Positions 20,274 through 22,224 of a stretch of 22,224 nucleotides of DNA are shown here, piece by piece (position 1 is the stretch's first letter; the number at the start of each line of letters is the position of its first letter). The translations under genes were made by a program, and so were the position numbers. Origin of the DNA: Pelargonium cotyledonis (lineage: Eukaryota; Streptophyta; Magnoliopsida; Geraniales; Geraniaceae); contig JAYMTA010001042.1 of NCBI GenBank assembly GCA_036897625.1, forward strand, positions 1 through 22,224. The letters run 5' to 3'. Under the pieces are notes generated by a model. That model did no database searches and was not told the origin of the DNA. It saw only the letters and a list, made by a program, of their open reading frames with translations.

Positions 20274-21206
20274 CTTGTTGTCATGCCAATAAAAGAGTAT
20301 AATTAAAAGAAATAACTATAAGAAGGCAAAAGTTTTTAAGTTTTAGTGTTCGGACCCAGTTATGCTTGAGTTTATGTCTTTTTATTTTGTTTACTTATAC
20401 ATTCTGGTTTATTGGTTTATTAGTGTTTAGTTCTTGCTAAGTGTTTAGCTCAATAATAATAATCACAAATGTCTTTTTAATGAATTTATATATTTTTGAT
20501 ATAAAAATTTGTGTTTATATTTTAAAAACTATTTAAATCATATAGCCTCTTCAAAATAAATATAATATTTTTATTGAATAATAAAAAATAGAATAAGTTA
20601 TTAAGCTATTTTATTTTTTTAATAAATAAAGTAAAAGTTAAGTCATAAATTCTAATAAAAGAAATTCACGGGAGAGCATGTATTAAAAATTAATTTAAAC
20701 AATTGTCATATATTTTAAAAAAAGTAATGAGACACACAAAATAGAAATGTAAAAAATATATGCAATTTTAAATATAAATAAATATTACCTATATGTCTAA
20801 GTTAATAAAATTTCTAGACTATATTATCTTCCCTTTAAAAAAAGAAGAAAAGAGAGAGAGACTTTATTATCTTAAAATTTGAAAGTAATCTATATCTACT
20901 ATTAAGTTATATTTAAAATTGAATTACAAAGTGAATATATAATGTACTATTTTAAATAATTATACAAAAAAGTTAAGAAAATAAGTTGACACACATCGTA
21001 TACTTAGAGCACCACTTGTCATGCATAGGAGTTGTGTAGTTCCTACTGTGTGTGTGTCTATTTCGTGTTTGTGGGAATATATAGAGTATTTGGAATCTTA
21101 ACTAAGGGACAACTAAAACGGATCTGGGCGGGGTGTTCTCCGCCCAAAAATTTATTAGGGCGGATATGGGTGTAAAATGCTGTTGTAGCATCATTTAATT
21201 GACCAT
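20274..21206. other. AT-rich intergenic region
   Basis: No gene is supported. Bases 20400-20960 are extremely AT-rich. At 21126-21145 GGGCGG and CCGCCC form a short hairpin, and gggcgga recurs near 21158. This GC-rich patch stands out from its surroundings and may be the end of a small element. Confidence 0.5.
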
Positions 21207-21207
21207 T

Positions 21208-21238
21208 ATTTATTGGCTGAGAGTCTCAGTCAATAAAT
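21208..21238. repeat. Near-perfect 31-base palindrome
   Basis: Arms 21208-21222 and 21224-21238 pair around a single central G with one mismatch (ATTTATTGGCTGAGA against ATTTATTGACTGAGA). As DNA or RNA it would form a tight hairpin. There is no T-run directly after it, and plant genes do not use bacterial-type terminators, so no role is assigned. Confidence 0.7.
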
Positions 21239-21350
21239 TATGCTTGAGAGTCTTTTTTTCTCTTATATATATATGGAGAATTAAGATGGCTACCATAAAC
21301 TAAACACCTTTTACACTTTACTATCCTAAAGTATTTTTTGTAACTTTGGG

Positions 21351-22145
21351 CTACCATGAACTTTACAATCGTTGTTTCGTCAGTTAACGAAACTTGGATG
21401 GAAAATTACTCTCATCATGTTTCATCCACATGACTGTATAAAATTCTTAAATACCAATTTTATCATTCTTCTTCGTTAGTCAAGAACACTTTCAGAGAAT
21501 ACTTTAAACTCTCGCTGGAAAATTAATTTTTTTTGTCATGTTTTACTTACTTTGATTCATTAAATTTATGAAAAAATTGGAACAAATTGACAAAACACAG
21601 AAAAAAAAAACAGATCTGGTTCACTACCACTGCAACGACGGTGGAAGCTCATCGACCACGGCGATTCACGTTGGCGACCCAAGCCCTCCTCTCACGCCGG
21701 CGACCCAATCTCTCCTCTCATGCCAGCGAGCACGACTCTCCTCGACGATTCACGCTCCGCTTGAATGGAATCTTGGAGCTCAACGGAACTGGAGAGAGCC
21801 TCTACCATTGAGGAGGCGAGCTTCGCCGGAACTGGAGAGAGCCTCTATCATAGACGGTGATAGGGTTGCTTCGCGGCCGAAGAGAGCAGATCGCCAAAAC
21901 TCTGCTAGATGACTTGAATCTGGACTGAGGACGAGCAGCGTCGGAGAGCACCGGTGGAGAGCGGCGTTGAAGATCGGCAGTGGAGAGCGGCATAGTCATC
22001 GTCGTTGGAGACGTTTTAACTTTTTATTTTATTATTAATTAATTAATTATATTTAAAGAAATGAAAAATGGGGGAAATTTTGATCTTTTTAACGTCTCAC
22101 CGACGGAGTTATGGACGGAACAACGATAGTAAAGTTCAGGGTAAC
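21351..22145. mobile_element. Inverted-repeat transposon with GC-rich core, about 0.8 kb
   Basis: The left end at 21351-21389 (ctaccatgaactttac...atcgttgtt) is matched in inverse by 22107-22145 (on the minus strand taccctgaactttactatcg) over about 36 bases with few mismatches. Between them, 21610-22015 is GC-rich and exon-like, unlike the AT-rich flanks. It holds a 26-bp tandem pair (21673-21698, 21699-21724; three mismatches) and a 25-bp direct pair (21784-21808, 21827-21851; one mismatch). No transposase is seen and no target duplication is clear. A Mutator-type element carrying a host fragment (Pack-MULE) is one possibility. Confidence 0.6.
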
Positions 22146-22224
22146 TGTTACGTCCACGGCAAGTAATATAGGACTCCAAGTGAGTCCGAGTATCGAATCC
22201 TCAGGGACTTGGGATCGATAGTAT
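22146..22224 (+). other. Partial repeat-like sequence running off the window
   Basis: The phrases gtccacggcaagtaatata, gtgagtccgagtatcgaa and tcctcagggacttggg resemble a family of dispersed plant repeats remembered for gcaagta...gagtatcg...cacaggga. Its class and extent cannot be judged from the part present. Confidence 0.25.

Noticed and set aside
21126-21145. Hairpin as a transcription terminator
   Set aside because: Bacterial-type terminators do not apply to nuclear plant genes and no transcript is seen here.
1-22224. CRISPR array, operon, phage or viral genes
   Set aside because: Nothing in either strand resembles these. The window is plant nuclear DNA with spliced genes.

Overview
This is nuclear DNA from a flowering plant, almost certainly a eudicot. 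The sequence is AT-rich, genes are split by long introns with standard GT/AG borders, and many small plant transposable elements lie between and inside genes. The species cannot be named from the sequence.

Layout. Bases 1-2500 are non-coding and repeat-rich: a 20-bp tandem array, paired ABRE/G-box motifs and transposon-like sequence. At 2595-3975 (+) is a compact three-exon gene for a 113-residue acidic-tailed protein that I do not recognise. Facing it at 4193-4930 (-) are in-frame exons of a second unrecognised gene. Its last exon is split by a 108-bp miniature CACTA element with a 3-bp target duplication. Bases 4931-6931 hold short repeats, a dispersed repeat and long A-tracts. At 6932-13966 (+) is a five-exon gene for a membrane-anchored protein disulfide isomerase of the PDIL5-2 type (433 aa). 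Its introns carry a TRIM-like retrotransposon, a hAT-like MITE, a SINE relic and a degenerate repeat array. At 14880-19726 (-) is a three-exon gene for an alpha-1,4-fucosyltransferase (FUT13 type, GT10, 404 aa). Its 3.5-kb first intron holds a SINE with a 15-bp target duplication, a (GA)21 tract and a Stowaway-like end. Bases 19727-22224 are intergenic and include an element with inverted ends and a GC-rich core.

Function. PDIL5-2 and FUT13 are convergent. Both products act in the secretory pathway: disulfide handling in the ER and Lewis-a type N-glycan decoration in the Golgi. Nothing in the sequence shows that they are co-regulated. No new multi-gene system was found. The most interesting items are the two unrecognised genes at 2.6-4.9 kb and the well-preserved record of small transposon insertions.
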